Positions 1-8,592 of a DNA stretch of 64,000 nucleotides are shown piece after piece. How positions within the stretch are numbered: the stretch's first letter is position 1; the number at the start of each line of letters is the position of its first letter. Origin of the DNA: Micromonospora halotolerans (GTDB lineage: Bacteria > Actinomycetota > Actinomycetes > Mycobacteriales > Micromonosporaceae); contig NZ_CP134876.1 in the NCBI RefSeq assembly GCF_032108445.1, positions 4,588,001 through 4,652,000 on the forward strand, in the 5' to 3' direction. The notes below the pieces were generated by a model. That model searched no databases. It saw nothing but the letters and a program-made list of their open reading frames with translations, and had not been told where the DNA came from. A program made the position numbers and the translations under genes.

Positions 1-92
1 TCCAGCCCGCCGGAGCTCAGTCGTACCCGGGAAAGATCGTCGAGCCAGATCGCCACACCGGCGGCCTGGAGCTCGCTCAGCCTGTCCGTCAT
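1..92 (-). CDS. tal: Transaldolase, N-terminal part (runs off the window)
   Basis: Only the first 30 residues are present, because the gene reads leftward out of the window. The visible N-terminus (MTDRLSELQAAGVAIWLDDL) is typical of actinobacterial transaldolases, which move a dihydroxyacetone unit from sedoheptulose-7-phosphate to glyceraldehyde-3-phosphate in the non-oxidative pentose phosphate pathway. The ATG at 92-90 has a GAGGGGAG ribosome-binding site just upstream. It follows transketolase by 16 bases on the same strand, the usual tkt-tal order, so the two are probably co-transcribed. The catalytic lysine lies outside the window. Confidence 0.88.
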   Translation of the reverse strand, partial: MTDRLSELQAAGVAIWLDDLSRVRLSSGGL

Positions 93-108
93 GCTGTCCA
101 CGCTCCCC

Positions 109-2247
109 TCAGTTGCCGGTCGTGAAACCGGTGATGTCGCCCACCCGGGTGAGCGCCGCGTGCGCGGCGGCCACGATCCGGTCGGGGGTGAACCCGAACT
201 GCTCGAAGAGCACGGTGTGCGGTGCGCTCGCCCCGTAGTGCTCCAGGCTCACGCTCTCGCCGCTGTCCCCGACGATCCCCCGCCAGGACATGGCGATGCC
301 CGCCTCCACGCTCACCCGTGCCTTTACCCCGCGCGGGAGCACCGACTCCCGGTAGGCCTCGTCCTGCGCGAAGAACCATTCCTGGCAGGGCATCGAGACG
401 ACCCGGGTGGGGGTGCCGTCGGCCTCCAGCCGCTCCCGGGCGGTGAGGCAGAGCTGCACCTCGGAGCCGGTGCCCACGATGATCACCTGCGGCTTGCCGT
501 TGGACGCCTCGGCCAGCACGTAGCCGCCCTTGGTCACGCCCTCGGCGCTGCCCAGCTCGGTGCGGTCGAACGTCGGCAGCGCCTGCCGGCTGAGCGCCAG
601 CGCGGTGGGCCGGTCGGTGTGCTCCAGGGCCTGCCGCCACGCCCAGGCGGTCTCGTTGGCGTCGGCCGGGCGGACCACGTCGAGGCCCGGGATGGCCCGC
701 AGCGCGGTCAGGTGCTCCACCGGCTGGTGGGTCGGGCCGTCCTCGCCGAGGCCGATCGAGTCGTGCGTCCAGACGTAGGTCACCGGCAGCTTCATCAGCG
801 CGGCGAGCCGCACCGAGGGGCGCATGTAGTCGCTGAACACCAGGAACGTGCCGCCATACGGGCGGGTGCCGCCGTGCAGCGCGATGCCGTTGAGGATCGC
901 GCCCATGGCGTGCTCGCGGATGCCGAAGTGCAGGGTGCGGCCGTACTCGTCGCCCGGGAAGTCCTTGGTGGCGTGCTCGGCCGGGACGAAGGACGGCTCG
1001 CCCTTCATGGTGGTGTTGTTGCTCTCCGCCAGGTCGGCGGAGCCGCCCCAGAGCTCGGGCAGCACCGGGGCGAGGGCCTCCAGGACCTTGCCGGAGGCGG
1101 CCCGGGTGGCGATGCCCTTGGCGTCGGCCGGGAAGGTCGGCAACGCGTCGGCCCAGCCCTGCGGGAGCGTGCGGGTGGACATCCGCTCCCAGAGCGCCTT
1201 GCGCTCCGGGTTGGCCTGCGCCCAGGCGTCGAACGTGGTGGTCCACGCCGCCTGCGCCTCGGCGCCCCGATCCATGACCTGCCGGGCGTGCTTGAGCACC
1301 TCCTCGTCGACCTCGAAGGTGCGCTCCGGGTCGAAGCCGAGGATCCGCTTGGTGGCCTTCACCTCGTCGGCGCCCAGCGCCGAGCCGTGGATCTTGCCGG
1401 TGTTCTGCTTGTTGGGCGCGGGCCAGCCGATGATGGTGCGCAGCGCGATGAAGGAGGGGCGGCCGGTCTCCGCCTTCGCGGCCAGCAGCGCCTCGTGGAG
1501 CGCCTCGACGTCCTCGTGGTAGTCGCCCTGGTCGGCGTCGCCGCGGCGCCAGTCGACCGTCTGGACGTGCCAGCCGTACGCCTCGTAGCGGGCGGCCACG
1601 TCCTCGCTCTTGGCGATCCGGGTGTCGTCCTCGATCGAGATCTCGTTGTCGTCGTAGATCACGCAGAGGTTGCCGAGCTGCTGGTGGCCGGCGAGGGCGC
1701 TGACCTCGTGGCTGATGCCCTCCTCGATGTCGCCGTCGGAGGCGATGCACCAGATGTCGTGGCGGAACGGGGAGTCGGGCCGGTCCGGCTCGGGGTCGAA
1801 CAGGCCGCGCTCGCGGCGGGCCGCCATGGCCATGCCGACCGCGTTGCCGAGGCCCTGGCCGAGCGGGCCGGTGGTGGTCTCCACGCCCGGGGTGTGGCCG
1901 TGCTCCGGGTGGCCCGGGGTGAGGGAACCCCACTGGCGCAGCGCCTTGAGGTCGTCCAGGGCCAGCGGGTAGCCGGAGAGGAAGAGCTGGATGTAGAGGG
2001 TCAGGCTGGAGTGCCCGGCGGACAGCACGAACCGGTCCCGGCCCGGCCAGTTCGGGTCGGCCGGGTTGTGCCGCATGACCCGGTTGAAGAGCAGGTACGC
2101 CGCCGGGGCGAGGCTCATGGCCGTGCCCGGGTGGCCGTTGCCGGATTTCTCCACGGCGTCCATGGCCAGCACGCGGACCGTGTCGACGGCCCTGCGGTCG
2201 AGGTCGGACCAGTTGAGAGCGGGAAGCTCGGGTCGGTTGGCAGCCAC
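109..2247 (-). CDS. tkt: Transketolase
   Basis: Thiamine-diphosphate enzyme of the pentose phosphate pathway that transfers two-carbon ketol units between sugar phosphates. At 712 residues it has family length. The N-terminal ThDP domain shows the GxGLGNAVGMA stretch and the ThDP motif starting SDGDIEEG and ending at a DDN; the pyrimidine-binding and C-terminal domains follow (EYGRTLHFGIREHAMG). I place the start at the GTG at 2247 (VAANRPEL), preceded by GAGGAG ten bases upstream; the frame stays open further but has no better start. It lies immediately upstream of tal and diverges from ctaB. Confidence 0.95.
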   Translation of the reverse strand: MAANRPELPALNWSDLDRRAVDTVRVLAMDAVEKSGNGHPGTAMSLAPAAYLLFNRVMRHNPADPNWPGRDRFVLSAGHSSLTLYIQLFLSGYPLALDDLKALRQWGSLTPGHPEHGHTPGVETTTGPLGQGLGNAVGMAMAARRERGLFDPEPDRPDSPFRHDIWCIASDGDIEEGISHEVSALAGHQQLGNLCVIYDDNEISIEDDTRIAKSEDVAARYEAYGWHVQTVDWRRGDADQGDYHEDVEALHEALLAAKAETGRPSFIALRTIIGWPAPNKQNTGKIHGSALGADEVKATKRILGFDPERTFEVDEEVLKHARQVMDRGAEAQAAWTTTFDAWAQANPERKALWERMSTRTLPQGWADALPTFPADAKGIATRAASGKVLEALAPVLPELWGGSADLAESNNTTMKGEPSFVPAEHATKDFPGDEYGRTLHFGIREHAMGAILNGIALHGGTRPYGGTFLVFSDYMRPSVRLAALMKLPVTYVWTHDSIGLGEDGPTHQPVEHLTALRAIPGLDVVRPADANETAWAWRQALEHTDRPTALALSRQALPTFDRTELGSAEGVTKGGYVLAEASNGKPQVIIVGTGSEVQLCLTARERLEADGTPTRVVSMPCQEWFFAQDEAYRESVLPRGVKARVSVEAGIAMSWRGIVGDSGESVSLEHYGASAPHTVLFEQFGFTPDRIVAAAHAALTRVGDITGFTTGN

Positions 2248-2513
2248 GATGGTTGTGCTCCTCGGCAGATGGGCGGAACCCTCACTGATGACCCTATCGA
2301 GCGGCCCTAAACGTCCGCCCGGGGATCTCGGCATGCTGGTCTGTACGTCTCCGACCCGATCAGCCGTTCACGCCGGGATGTGACGGCCCGCACCGTTGCC
2401 GGGTCTGCGGGGCAGCCAAAACGACGCCGCGTAGTGTGTGGGGCGGTGTGTGGACCCGGAGGGGTCCGAGCCGATCCCGACCTCCCCCCGCCGAAGCCGG
2501 AAGGTGGCAATCC

Positions 2514-3473
2514 GTGAGCATGATCACCGAGCGCCCCGTCAGCGACTCTGCCGGGCAGCCGCCGGTGGGCACGGTGGCGGAGGCGCCGGCGACCGGCCGG
2601 CGGGACGTGCGGGCCGTGGTGGCCGCGTACGTGGCGCTCACCAAGCCGCGGATCGTCGAGCTGCTGCTGGTCACCACCGTGCCGGCGATGATGTTGGCCG
2701 ACGGCGGCATGCCGGCGCTCTGGCTGGTGGCCGTGGTGCTGGTCGGCGGCTCGCTCGCCGCGGGCGCGGCCAGCGTGCTCAACTGCTACATCGACCGCGA
2801 CATCGACCAGTTGATGCGGCGCACCAAGCGGCGGCCGCTGCCCGCGCACACCGTGTCGCCGCGCAGCGCGCTGATCTTCGGCCTGGTGCTCGCGGTGATC
2901 TCGGTCGCGCTGATGGCCGCCACCACGAACTGGCTGGCCGCCGGGCTGACCCTCGCGGCGATCGCCTACTACGACCTGGTCTACACGCTCTGGCTGAAGC
3001 GCACCACGGCCGCGAACACCTTCTGGGGTGGCGCCTGCGGTGCGGCGCCGGTGCTGATCGGCTGGGCCGCGGTCACCGGCTCCCTGGCGCCGGCCGCGTG
3101 GGGCCTGTTCGCGGTGGTCTTCTTCTGGCAGATGCCGCACTTCTACGCCCTGGCGATCAAGTACAAGGCGGACTACGCGCGGGCCGGCATCCCGATGTTG
3201 CCGGTGGTGGCCTCGGTCCGCCGGGTCAACGCGGAGATCATCCTCTTCTCCTGGCTGACCCTGCTCTCCTCGCTGGCCGTCTGGCCGCTCGGGATGAGCC
3301 CCATCTACGGCGTCACCGCTCTGGTGGTCGGCGGGATCTTCGTGGTCGAGGCACACAAGCTCTGCCGGCGCGCGACGCGGGGCGAGGCGGTCAAGCCCAT
3401 GCGGCTGTTCCACTGGTCCACCACCTACCTCACCATCCTGTTCGCGGCCGTCGCCCTCGACGCGCTGCTCTAG
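2514..3473 (+). CDS. ctaB: Protoheme IX farnesyltransferase (heme O synthase)
   Basis: Integral membrane UbiA-family prenyltransferase that converts heme B to heme O for cytochrome oxidase assembly. The prenyl-diphosphate Asp-rich motif [10 protein letters not shown] is near residue 88 and the second conserved region ([16 protein letters not shown]) follows further on; about eight hydrophobic segments are visible. The 319-residue length fits the family. Start chosen at GTG 2514 with GGAAGG nine bases upstream. It diverges from tkt. The partner heme A synthase gene (ctaA) lies about 3.3 kb downstream on the opposite strand, so the two steps of heme A synthesis are near each other but not in one operon. 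Confidence 0.95.
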   Translation: MSMITERPVSDSAGQPPVGTVAEAPATGRRDVRAVVAAYVALTKPRIVELLLVTTVPAMMLADGGMPALWLVAVVLVGGSLAAGAASVLNCYIDRDIDQLMRRTKRRPLPAHTVSPRSALIFGLVLAVISVALMAATTNWLAAGLTLAAIAYYDLVYTLWLKRTTAANTFWGGACGAAPVLIGWAAVTGSLAPAAWGLFAVVFFWQMPHFYALAIKYKADYARAGIPMLPVVASVRRVNAEIILFSWLTLLSSLAVWPLGMSPIYGVTALVVGGIFVVEAHKLCRRATRGEAVKPMRLFHWSTTYLTILFAAVALDALL

Positions 3474-3545
3474 CGGCGTTTCCCGCGTTCACCGGAGTGG
3501 ATGGGTTCCCCGTGTCGCGGATTTCATCAGAATTTTTTTCGGTGT

Positions 3546-3604
3546 GAGCCGGACGGGCTCAACCCGGACAGACTGTGACGATCTCCGCCGCCCGTTTTGG
3601 GCGG
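3546..3604 (+). terminator. Two hairpins downstream of ctaB
   Basis: Two short inverted repeats follow ctaB: GAGCC/GGCTC (3546-3560) and CCGCCC/GGGCGG with a GTTTT loop (3588-3604). A run of seven T lies just before the first, at about 3532-3538, rather than after a stem, so these are only candidate terminators. Confidence 0.35.
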
Positions 3605-3690
3605 GCATAGGCGACATGTGCGGGCGAATTACCTGTGGTCTTCCTTAAACCCGGAGGTAATTGGCATCACATTCAGTTCATCGTTCTCGC

Positions 3691-3706
3691 ACATCCGAGT
3701 GGATGT
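3691..3706. promoter_or_regulatory. Inverted repeat upstream of the small conserved gene
   Basis: ACATCC-GAGT-GGATGT is a perfect 6-bp inverted repeat located 19 bases before the ATG at 3725, in a stretch noticeably richer in AT than its surroundings. It could be an operator or a 5' leader hairpin. Nothing in the sequence identifies the protein that would bind it. Confidence 0.3.
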
Positions 3707-3724
3707 CTGCTTAGGCTTCGCGTC

Positions 3725-4057
3725 ATGGCAGATGGTTCCGATACGACGCTGACGGCTGACAAGACCGCCGAGCAGGCCCCCAACGGCCTGGTCGCGGGCA
3801 TCAAGTCGTTCGCCGCCGGACACGGCGGGGCGAAGGCGGTCATCGAGTACGTCGGCAAGCGCGGCGCACGGATCGTCCTCGTGGGTTCCGATGGGGCGTG
3901 GGCCGACCAGTTCGCGGACGGCACCGACATCGCGCGGCAGGCCTGCGCCAAGGCGGGGGTCACCGTCGAGAACGCCTGGGAGCGTGAGCTGATGGACCAG
4001 ATGCGTCCGAGCAACGACCTCTGGCGGTCGATGGCCCGGCGCACGATGGCCCGTTGA
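3725..4057 (+). CDS. Conserved actinobacterial protein of unknown function
   Basis: A 110-residue soluble protein (MADGSDTTLTADK...). I do not recognise a characterised family. The middle is a plausible alpha/beta segment (KAVIEYVGKRGARIVLVGSDG) followed by an acidic and then a basic C-terminus (SNDLWRSMARRTMAR). The open frame continues upstream to 3635, but that extension lacks a ribosome-binding site and has non-coding-like composition, so I start at the ATG at 3725. It ends seven bases before the next gene and may be co-transcribed with it. Confidence 0.6.
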   Translation: MADGSDTTLTADKTAEQAPNGLVAGIKSFAAGHGGAKAVIEYVGKRGARIVLVGSDGAWADQFADGTDIARQACAKAGVTVENAWERELMDQMRPSNDLWRSMARRTMAR

Positions 4058-4063
4058 CATAAA

Positions 4064-4984
4064 TTGACCGACCACTACCAGTCGACCCGGGGGAAACCCC
4101 GGGTCGCTCTCGTCACCTGCACGGCCCTTCCCGACCTCGACCCGGACGACCGGCTCGTGCTCGCCCCGCTCGCCGCTAGCGGCGTCGCCGCCGAGGCGGT
4201 CGTCTGGGACGACCCGGCCGTGGACTGGTCCGGCTACGACCTGGTCGTGCTCCGCTCGCCCTGGGACTACGCGCTGCGCCGCGACGAGTTCGTCGCCTGG
4301 GCGCGCACGGTGCCCACCCTGGTCAACCCGGCCGACGTGGTCGCCTGGAACACCGACAAGCGCTACCTGGCCGAGCTGTCCGCGGCCGGCGTGCCCACCG
4401 TGCCGACCGCCTGGGTCGAGCCCGGGGCGGACTGGGCCCCGCCGGCCGACACGGGGGAGTACGTGATCAAGCCGGCGGTCAGCGCCGGCAGCCAGGACAC
4501 CGGCCGGTACGACCTGGCCGACCCGGAACATCGGGAGCTGGCCGTGGCCCATGTGCGGCGGCTCTCCGCCGCCGGCCGGGTGACCATGGTGCAGCCGTAC
4601 CTGACGGCCGTGGACACCGCCGGGGAGACCGCGCTGCTCTTCCTGGCCGGGCCCGACGGCCTGGCGTTCAGTCACGCGATCCGCAAGGGGCCGATGCTGA
4701 CCGGCCCCGACCGCGGCGTGGCCGAGCTGTACCGGGAGGAGCGGATCGACGCCCGCACGGCCACCCCGGAGCAGCTCGACACGGCGGAGAAGACCCTGGC
4801 CGTCGTGCCCGGCGGCACCGAGCGGCTGCTCTACGCCCGGGTGGACCTGATCCCCGGCCCGGACTCCGCGCCCGTCCTGGTCGAGCTGGAGCTGACCGAG
4901 CCGAGCCTGTTCGTCGGCCACGCCGACGGCGCCCCGGACCGGCTCGCCGCGGCGATCGCCACCCACCTGGCCCGGCGGTCCTGA
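4064..4984 (+). CDS. ATP-grasp family ligase-like protein
   Basis: A 306-residue protein with the layout of ATP-grasp enzymes related to RimK and glutathione synthase: an N-terminal Rossmann-like part (VVLRSPWDYALRR), an ATP-binding loop region (EYVIKPAVSAGSQDTGRY) and a C-terminal metal-binding part (YARVDLIPGPDSAPVLVELELTEPS trimmed to its core RVDL and ELELTEPS). The family joins a carboxylate to an amine or thiol using ATP; the substrate cannot be told. The start is uncertain: TTG at 4064 is the only early in-frame start and has a poor ribosome-binding site. It follows the small conserved gene by six bases. Confidence 0.7.
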   Translation: MTDHYQSTRGKPRVALVTCTALPDLDPDDRLVLAPLAASGVAAEAVVWDDPAVDWSGYDLVVLRSPWDYALRRDEFVAWARTVPTLVNPADVVAWNTDKRYLAELSAAGVPTVPTAWVEPGADWAPPADTGEYVIKPAVSAGSQDTGRYDLADPEHRELAVAHVRRLSAAGRVTMVQPYLTAVDTAGETALLFLAGPDGLAFSHAIRKGPMLTGPDRGVAELYREERIDARTATPEQLDTAEKTLAVVPGGTERLLYARVDLIPGPDSAPVLVELELTEPSLFVGHADGAPDRLAAAIATHLARRS

Positions 4985-5024
4985 CCCGGCGCTCCGGCCC
5001 GCGCCGAGTGGGCCGGGGTGGGCG

Positions 5025-6692
5025 TCACCGCTCGTCGCAGTGGTTGCGATCCCAGCGGCCGCCGATCGGCGGGGTGTCCAGCCGGATCGCCGCCTCGTTC
5101 CCGGTGACGTCGTTGTCCTCCACCCGGCAGGACACGCAACTGCCCGCCTCGGTGATCCACAGTCCGTAGGTCTGGGTGTGCTCGTCCCGGTGCCAGATCC
5201 GGTTGCCCCGCACGGTGGCCGAGTCGAACGGGGCGTTGATCGCGATCCCGGCGCGCTCCGGCGGGCCGGCGGGCAGCTCGTACGGCGTGCCCGGCGCCGG
5301 GGTGGCCTCGTTCCAGCCGGTGGCCCCGTCGGGCCGCACCTCGGCCAGGGACAGCTCGTTGCCGGTGTTGTCGGCGACGACCGCGGCCCGCGAGTCGACC
5401 CGCACGACCTTGCCCCGGTGCCCGCCGGGCGGCCAGTCCGCCGTCCCGTCGGTCACCTGGCGCGTGGCGTAGCGCACCGTCGCACCGGAGCCCCGGCAGG
5501 CGGGTGCGGACCGGCGCCCGTTGTCCCGGATCCGGTTGTCCACCACCGCGGCGTCGATCATCGGCCGGTCGATCCGGATGCCGTCCAGCGCGTTGTCCCA
5601 GATGTGGTTCCCCTGGATCACCACGTCCTCCGCGGCGCCCCGGTAGCCGTGGCCCAGGTCGTGCTCGTGGTAGCCGTAGCCGCCGTTGCGGCTGATCCGG
5701 TTGCCCCGGATCGCGTACGGGCCGGGGGTGTTGCCCATGCTGATCCCGTCGCCGACGTTGCGGTCGATCACGCAGTCGGTCAGCAGCCCGCCGCGGCCGG
5801 CGATCCCGGCCGTGCCGTTGGCCGACACGTCGAAGCCGGCCTCCAGGTTGTTCGTCAGCGTGCAGGCCGAGACGATCAGCCCGTCGGCCCCCCAGTCGGA
5901 GATGCCGAAGCGGTTCGCCTGGCTGTGGCACCCCACGATGCGGAAGCCGCGCGGGGGCGGCCAGTAGTCCTTCTGCAGCTCCAGGAAGATCCCGTTGGTC
6001 CCGTTGCCCAGGGTGGTGCAGTTGGCGATGGTGAGCCGCTCGACGTCGCCCCAGCCGCCGATGCCGACGCCGATGCCCGCGCCGCCCATCTGCTCGCCGT
6101 TGTCCAGCCGGCCGCAGCCCACCACGACCACGCCGTCGATCAGGCTGTCCTGGAGGAAGTCGCAGCCCAGCCCGGTTGCGCCGGTGTGGTGGATGTAGAG
6201 GTTCCGGAAGACGCCGCGCACCACGTACTGGAGCCCGAGGCCCTTCGCCAGGTAGTTGTACTGGGCCATGCCGACGCCGGAGCCGTCGATCTCGAAGTCG
6301 GCGAAGGTGCAGTCGGCGATGTGCCGGTCCCGGTCCGCGTCGTGCTGCACGGTGGTCCAGAACGCCAGCGGGACGGGATCGCTCCGGTTGCCCTCGTTGC
6401 TGAGCAGGAACCGGGTCGCGGCCGACCCCGCGCCGATCAGCGATACGCCGCTGCGCCACACCGTGCCGGCGTCCCGGATCGAGTAGATGCCCGGCGGGCA
6501 GTAGATGACCCGGGCCCGGCCGTCGGCGGCGTACCCGTCACCGAGCCGCTCCACCAGGGCGGCCAGCGCCGGCTGGTCGTTGGTCACGCCGTCGCCGGTG
6601 AGCCCGAAGTCGAGGGCGTCGCACCACAGCGGCGCGCCGGCCACCGGCGTCAGGCGCTGCGGGACGGTCGTGGACAGGCCCTTGCGCGACAC
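5025..6692 (-). CDS. Right-handed parallel beta-helix (pectate-lyase-like) protein
   Basis: A 555-residue protein that opens with the pectate_lyase_3-type N-terminus (DFGLTGDGVTNDQPALAALV), then has many beta-helix rungs of the form GN.I..N...GI (for example IRGNRISRNGGYGYHEHD). Such proteins bind or cleave polysaccharides, or act as epimerases; no catalytic set is certain here. No signal peptide is visible, which is unusual for a carbohydrate-active beta-helix. Start chosen at GTG 6692 after GAGGGGAG. The frame remains open into ctaA antisense sequence, which I exclude. It runs convergently toward the ATP-grasp gene. Confidence 0.75.
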   Translation of the reverse strand: MSRKGLSTTVPQRLTPVAGAPLWCDALDFGLTGDGVTNDQPALAALVERLGDGYAADGRARVIYCPPGIYSIRDAGTVWRSGVSLIGAGSAATRFLLSNEGNRSDPVPLAFWTTVQHDADRDRHIADCTFADFEIDGSGVGMAQYNYLAKGLGLQYVVRGVFRNLYIHHTGATGLGCDFLQDSLIDGVVVVGCGRLDNGEQMGGAGIGVGIGGWGDVERLTIANCTTLGNGTNGIFLELQKDYWPPPRGFRIVGCHSQANRFGISDWGADGLIVSACTLTNNLEAGFDVSANGTAGIAGRGGLLTDCVIDRNVGDGISMGNTPGPYAIRGNRISRNGGYGYHEHDLGHGYRGAAEDVVIQGNHIWDNALDGIRIDRPMIDAAVVDNRIRDNGRRSAPACRGSGATVRYATRQVTDGTADWPPGGHRGKVVRVDSRAAVVADNTGNELSLAEVRPDGATGWNEATPAPGTPYELPAGPPERAGIAINAPFDSATVRGNRIWHRDEHTQTYGLWITEAGSCVSCRVEDNDVTGNEAAIRLDTPPIGGRWDRNHCDER

Positions 6693-6772
6693 CGGCGGCT
6701 CCCCTCGGGCGGACGATCCGTGGCGGAGCGCATTCCCGCTGCCCGCCGGCCGTAACGCCCGGGGGGAGTGGC

Positions 6773-7723
6773 TCAGGCGGCGGCGGTGACCGGCTGGCCG
6801 GCGGGCGCGGCGGCGGCCGGGGCCGGCGGGGCGGCCGGACGCCGCTCCCGGGTGGCCCAGAGCACGCCCAGGGTCGCCAGCAGCACCAGGCAGGAGCCGA
6901 GCATGTGCGCGGCGACCAGCACGGCGGGCAGGTGGGTGAAGTACTGGACGAAGCCGATCAGGCCCTGGCCCAGCTCGACCGCGACCAGCACCCCGGCGGC
7001 CCGCGCCGCCCGGGCGGCGCCCACCGCGCGGAACGCGAAGAGCAGCGCCACCGAGAGGCCGATCAGCAGGAACACCCCGTCGGCGTGCACCTGGGAGATC
7101 GCCTCCGGGTCCAGGCCGTTGCGGGCCGCGCCCTGGTCGCCCGCGTGGGGGCCGCTGCCGGTCACCCAGGTGCCGATCACCAGCACGGCCGCGCTGATCA
7201 CGGTGGTGAGCCCGGCGAGGGTACGCAGCGGCGCCGGCACGGTCGGGTGGACCGGCCCGTCCGGCTCGACGGTGCGCCGCCAGAGCGCGTACGCGGCGGC
7301 GATCACCGCCATCGAGGCGAGGAAGTGCAGCCCGACCACCCACGGGTTGAGGTTGGTGAGCACGGTGATGCCGCCGACCACGGCCTGGGCGGGAATGCCG
7401 AACAGCACGCCGATCGCCAGGGGCAGCAGCCCGCGCGGCCGGGTCCGCTGGGCCAGCACGGCGAGCACCACGGCCAGCGCGATGATCCCCACGGCGAAGC
7501 TGAGCAGCCGGTTGCCGAACTCGATCGCCCCGTTGACGCCCATCTCCGGGGTGGCGATGTACGACTCGTCGGTGCACCGGGGCCAGGTGGGGCAGCCGAG
7601 CCCGGAGCGGGTGAGCCGGACACCCCCGCCGGTGACCACGATCGCCACGTTCGCGATGATCGAGGTGTACGCGAGGCGGCGCAGCAGCGTGTGGGAGACC
7701 GGGAACCGGGCGAAAGCCTTCAC
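6773..7723 (-). CDS. ctaA: Heme A synthase (COX15/CtaA family)
   Basis: Membrane enzyme that oxidises the C8 methyl of heme O to make heme A for cytochrome aa3 oxidase. Eight hydrophobic segments are visible. The first external loop has the conserved TGGGVRLTRSGLGCPTWP motif, and a His in the fourth-helix region (GLHFLASM) is a likely heme ligand. I prefer the GTG at 7723 (VKAFARF), with AGGA upstream; GTG 7741 would add six residues. It diverges from sufR, an arrangement that fits demand for heme and Fe-S cofactors together. Confidence 0.92.
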   Translation of the reverse strand: MKAFARFPVSHTLLRRLAYTSIIANVAIVVTGGGVRLTRSGLGCPTWPRCTDESYIATPEMGVNGAIEFGNRLLSFAVGIIALAVVLAVLAQRTRPRGLLPLAIGVLFGIPAQAVVGGITVLTNLNPWVVGLHFLASMAVIAAAYALWRRTVEPDGPVHPTVPAPLRTLAGLTTVISAAVLVIGTWVTGSGPHAGDQGAARNGLDPEAISQVHADGVFLLIGLSVALLFAFRAVGAARAARAAGVLVAVELGQGLIGFVQYFTHLPAVLVAAHMLGSCLVLLATLGVLWATRERRPAAPPAPAAAAPAGQPVTAAA

Positions 7724-7803
7724 GGAGCGAATCCTACGCACCGTAGTTGATCCCGATCGGGTGACTCCGTCACCTCGGTGGTCGGGATCACCGGACCCCG
7801 GGT

Positions 7804-7840
7804 TTGCGGGGCTCCGGCGAATTACGTAACGTTGGCGTTG
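7804..7840 (+). promoter_or_regulatory. sufR promoter with overlapping palindrome; likely leaderless
   Basis: TTGCGG (7804-7809), a 17-base spacer and TAACGT (7827-7832) form a reasonable promoter. The sufR GTG begins at 7840, seven bases past the -10, so the transcript is probably leaderless. ATTACGTAAC (7821-7830) contains the perfect palindrome TTACGTAA, which overlaps the -10 and is a natural place for SufR autorepression. The promoter and palindrome are read directly; binding is inferred. Confidence 0.5.
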
Positions 7841-8592
7841 TGAAAAACGCGGCGGCGCTCTCCGGGCACCACCAGGCGACCGCTCCGGTCGTCAGCACTG
7901 CCGCGTCCACCGATCTCTCCACCCGGGACCGGGTCACCCAGCTGCTGCTGGAGCAGGGCGCGACGACCGCCGGCCAGCTCGGCTCGGCGCTCGGGCTCAG
8001 CCCGGCCGCGATCCGCCGGCACCTCGACGCCATGCTGGCCGACGGCGACGTGGAGGCCCGCGAGCAGGTCGTCCGGGGCAGCCGGGGCCGGGGCCGGCCG
8101 GCCAAGGTCTTCGTGCTCACGGAGGCGGCCCGGGTGCGCTGTGGCACCCACCACTACGACAACATCGCCACGGCCGCGCTGCGCTGGATCGCCCGCACCG
8201 GCGGCTCGCACGCCGTCGAGGCGTTCGCCGCCGAGCAGGTGACCGCGCTGGAGGAGCGCTGCCGCGCCGCCATGGAGGACGCCGGCGACGACCCCCTGGC
8301 CCGGGCGGAGGCGCTCGCCGGGGCGCTGACCGCCGAGGGTTACGCTGCCAACGCGTCCACGATTGCCTCCGGCGGCCAGCTGTGCCAGCACCACTGCCCG
8401 GTGGCGCACGTGGCCGCCGAGTTCCCCCAGCTGTGCGAGGCCGAGACCGCGGTGATCTCCCGTCTGGTCGGCACCCACGTGCAGCGCCTGGCCACCATCG
8501 CGCACGGCGACGGGGTGTGCACCACGCACATCCCCACCCAGCCGCGTGCCCAGTCCGGTAACACCGTCACCACTGTGAGGACAGATAGATGA
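7840..8592 (+). CDS. sufR: SufR-type Fe-S-sensing transcriptional repressor
   Basis: A 250-residue regulator at the head of the suf operon. The N-terminal winged helix-turn-helix ([20 protein letters not shown]... IRRHLDAML) is DeoR/ArsR-like, and the C-terminus carries three cysteines in C-x3-C-x12-C ([19 protein letters not shown]), which fits the cluster-ligand region of SufR proteins. SufR represses suf genes when it holds a cluster and releases under iron or oxidative stress. GTG at 7840 is chosen because it sits at the expected transcription start. Its stop overlaps sufB by four bases (ATGA). Confidence 0.88.
   Translation: MKNAAALSGHHQATAPVVSTAASTDLSTRDRVTQLLLEQGATTAGQLGSALGLSPAAIRRHLDAMLADGDVEAREQVVRGSRGRGRPAKVFVLTEAARVRCGTHHYDNIATAALRWIARTGGSHAVEAFAAEQVTALEERCRAAMEDAGDDPLARAEALAGALTAEGYAANASTIASGGQLCQHHCPVAHVAAEFPQLCEAETAVISRLVGTHVQRLATIAHGDGVCTTHIPTQPRAQSGNTVTTVRTDR

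Noticed and set aside
91..2310. 739-codon plus-strand frame opposite transketolase
   Set aside because: It mirrors tkt in the complementary frame, is rich in Gly, Arg and Val, and has no recognisable domain. The tkt frame is certain.
3635..3724. N-terminal extension of the 110-residue protein
   Set aside because: Composition differs from the rest, it lacks a ribosome-binding site and it contains the inverted repeat, so it is probably the leader.
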